Assembly (NCBI GenBank): GCA_965231865.1
Contig: CBDDOJ010000001.1
Coordinates: 124,001-188,000 of the forward strand
Length of the DNA: 64,000 bases
DNA from: WTGA01 sp965231865
Lineage (GTDB): Bacteria > Pseudomonadota > Gammaproteobacteria > Arenicellales > Poriferihabitantaceae
Direction of reading: 5' to 3'
In this document: one piece after another, positions 63,054-64,000 of the stretch
How positions within the stretch are numbered: the first letter of the stretch is position 1
How the letters are laid out: the number at the start of each line of letters is the position of its first letter
Notes under the pieces: generated by a model
The model's input: only the letters and a program-made list of their open reading frames with translations
The model's database searches: none
What the model was told of the DNA's origin: nothing
Translations under genes and position numbers: made by a program

Positions 63054-64000
63054 TCATCCCCGCATTCTTGTCCCGTCCGGATCAAAGAGCGTCCGGGTGA
63101 ACTGCGTTGCCCGGCAACGCTTACCCAGAATTTCTATTTCAACGACCCTTCCCTCCTTGACCAGTTCGACCGGAATGAACCCGATGGCAACGCTTTTCCC
63201 CGAGTAATGCGCATACCCCCCGGACGTCACGAATCCCACGACCTCGCCATCGTGCCAAATGGGTTCATCCGCGACGGCATCGGCATCTTCGGCATCAACG
63301 ATAAAGGTGCATAGTTTTCTTGAAGGCTTTCTTGCCCGGTCCTCCAGGGCGGCGGATTTGCCAATGAACTCAACCTCCTTGCCATAGGCCACAAACCGGT
63401 CCATACCGGTTTCCACCGGCATGAAGTCGGGGCGGTACTCCCTCAACCAGGATCCAAAGGATTTTTCCAGGCGCAGACTCATCATCGCACGCATGCCAAA
63501 CGGACGCAGCCCCAGGTCCCTTCCGGCTTCGGAAAGAACCTGGTACAACGCAATCTGCTGGCTGGCCGGCACATAGATTTCATACCCGAGATCACCGGTG
63601 TAGGAGACCCGCTGGACAATGGTTTCACAGGGTCCAACCTGCATCCGCCTGACCCCGAGGAATGGAAAGGCCCGGGTGGAAACATCTCCCCTGGCAACCC
63701 GGGAAAGCAGCTCCCGGGCATTCGGTCCCGCAATCTGAAAACCGATGCGCTCCCGGGAGATATTCCGTATGCGTACCCCCGAGTCCGGCAAATGACGTTC
63801 AAACCAACGCATGTGGTACGACTGAGACGCATAGGAGGCATTCATCTGGTACGTGTTTCCCCCCAGTTTTGAAATGGTGAAATCCCCAATCAACCGGCCC
63901 TGGTGACTGAGCATGGGCGACAGGGTCAGTTTTCCCTCTTCCGGCATCCTGCCCGCCATGATGGTATTGATCCAGTTGGCCGCCCCGTCCCCGGTCACCT
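63054..64000 (-). CDS. Dimethylglycine/sarcosine dehydrogenase-like protein, C-terminal part (gene enters from outside)
   Basis: The frame runs from the window's end to a stop at 63054, giving about 314 residues of the GcvT-like (aminomethyltransferase) domain: ERIGFQIAGPNARELLSRV, RVSYTGDLGYEIYVP, AMMSLRLEKSFGSWLREY and GFVTSGGYAHYSGKSVAIGFI. In dimethylglycine dehydrogenase and related FAD proteins this domain follows the oxidase domain and binds tetrahydrofolate, to which it passes the one-carbon unit. The N-terminal FAD domain should lie beyond 64000. A stand-alone GcvT-like protein is less likely. Confidence 0.85.
   Translation of the reverse strand, partial: VTGDGAANWINTIMAGRMPEEGKLTLSPMLSHQGRLIGDFTISKLGGNTYQMNASYASQSYHMRWFERHLPDSGVRIRNISRERIGFQIAGPNARELLSRVARGDVSTRAFPFLGVRRMQVGPCETIVQRVSYTGDLGYEIYVPASQQIALYQVLSEAGRDLGLRPFGMRAMMSLRLEKSFGSWLREYRPDFMPVETGMDRFVAYGKEVEFIGKSAALEDRARKPSRKLCTFIVDAEDADAVADEPIWHDGEVVGFVTSGGYAHYSGKSVAIGFIPVELVKEGRVVEIEILGKRCRATQFTRTLFDPDGTRMRG

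Overview
The window looks like a chromosomal segment of a gammaproteobacterium with fairly high GC. The order aroQ-accB-accC-prmA-(zinc-ribbon DUF3426 gene) and the pair purH/purD match the arrangement known from Pseudomonas and relatives. fdxA, pepN, waaA (Kdo transferase, so an LPS-bearing outer membrane), hemF, tsaC, purE and a CpxP/CpxR/CpxA-like envelope-stress locus agree with this. I cannot name the genus.

Layout. 1-3.4 kb: an RND efflux pump (adaptor end plus pump). 3.4-5.7 kb: RecD2-like helicase. 6.0-10.9 kb: a cpxP-cpxR-cpxA-like operon whose kinase gene is split by an IS1634-type insertion sequence. 11.4-12.9 kb: a small degraded accessory patch (GIY-YIG protein, decayed hsdM, mazEF-like toxin-antitoxin). 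13.1-24.0 kb: housekeeping genes (fdxA, pepN, waaA, hemF, tsaC, purE, purD, a zinc-ribbon/DUF2628-type membrane protein, and purH with a 3' frameshift). 24.0-55.9 kb: a long accessory region. 56.0-60.5 kb: housekeeping genes again (DUF3426 gene, prmA, accC, accB, aroQ). 60.9-62.7 kb: HAD phosphatase and a truncated AbiE-type toxin-antitoxin. 63.05 kb to the end: 3' part of a dimethylglycine/sarcosine dehydrogenase-like gene.

The accessory region lies between two genes that in Pseudomonas are separated only by dusB and fis, and neither of these is seen in this window. It carries a TnpB element with DDE-style terminal inverted repeats and an 8-bp target duplication; manC; an unrecognised two-gene membrane/soluble cassette; a BioMNY biotin transporter with nitroreductase, thiolase and acyl-CoA ligase; two glycosyltransferases; a Tat-exported flavin amine oxidase; a five-gene set (PxpA, biotin carrier, biotin carboxylase, PxpB, PxpC) that together contains the domains of a urea-carboxylase-type enzyme plus a LamB/YcsF hydrolase; an ABC importer with a TorT-like binding protein; a pentapeptide-repeat protein; and a tightly overlapping three-gene cassette (153 aa protein, PIN-like nuclease, P-loop ATPase) that is the best candidate for an undescribed defence-type system.

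Links between parts: the imported biotin could supply both the housekeeping acetyl-CoA carboxylase (AccB/AccC) and the dedicated biotin-dependent enzyme. The three-gene cassette and the AbiE locus share a 14/15-base motif at nearly the same distance upstream of their first genes, which hints at a common type of promoter or operator.
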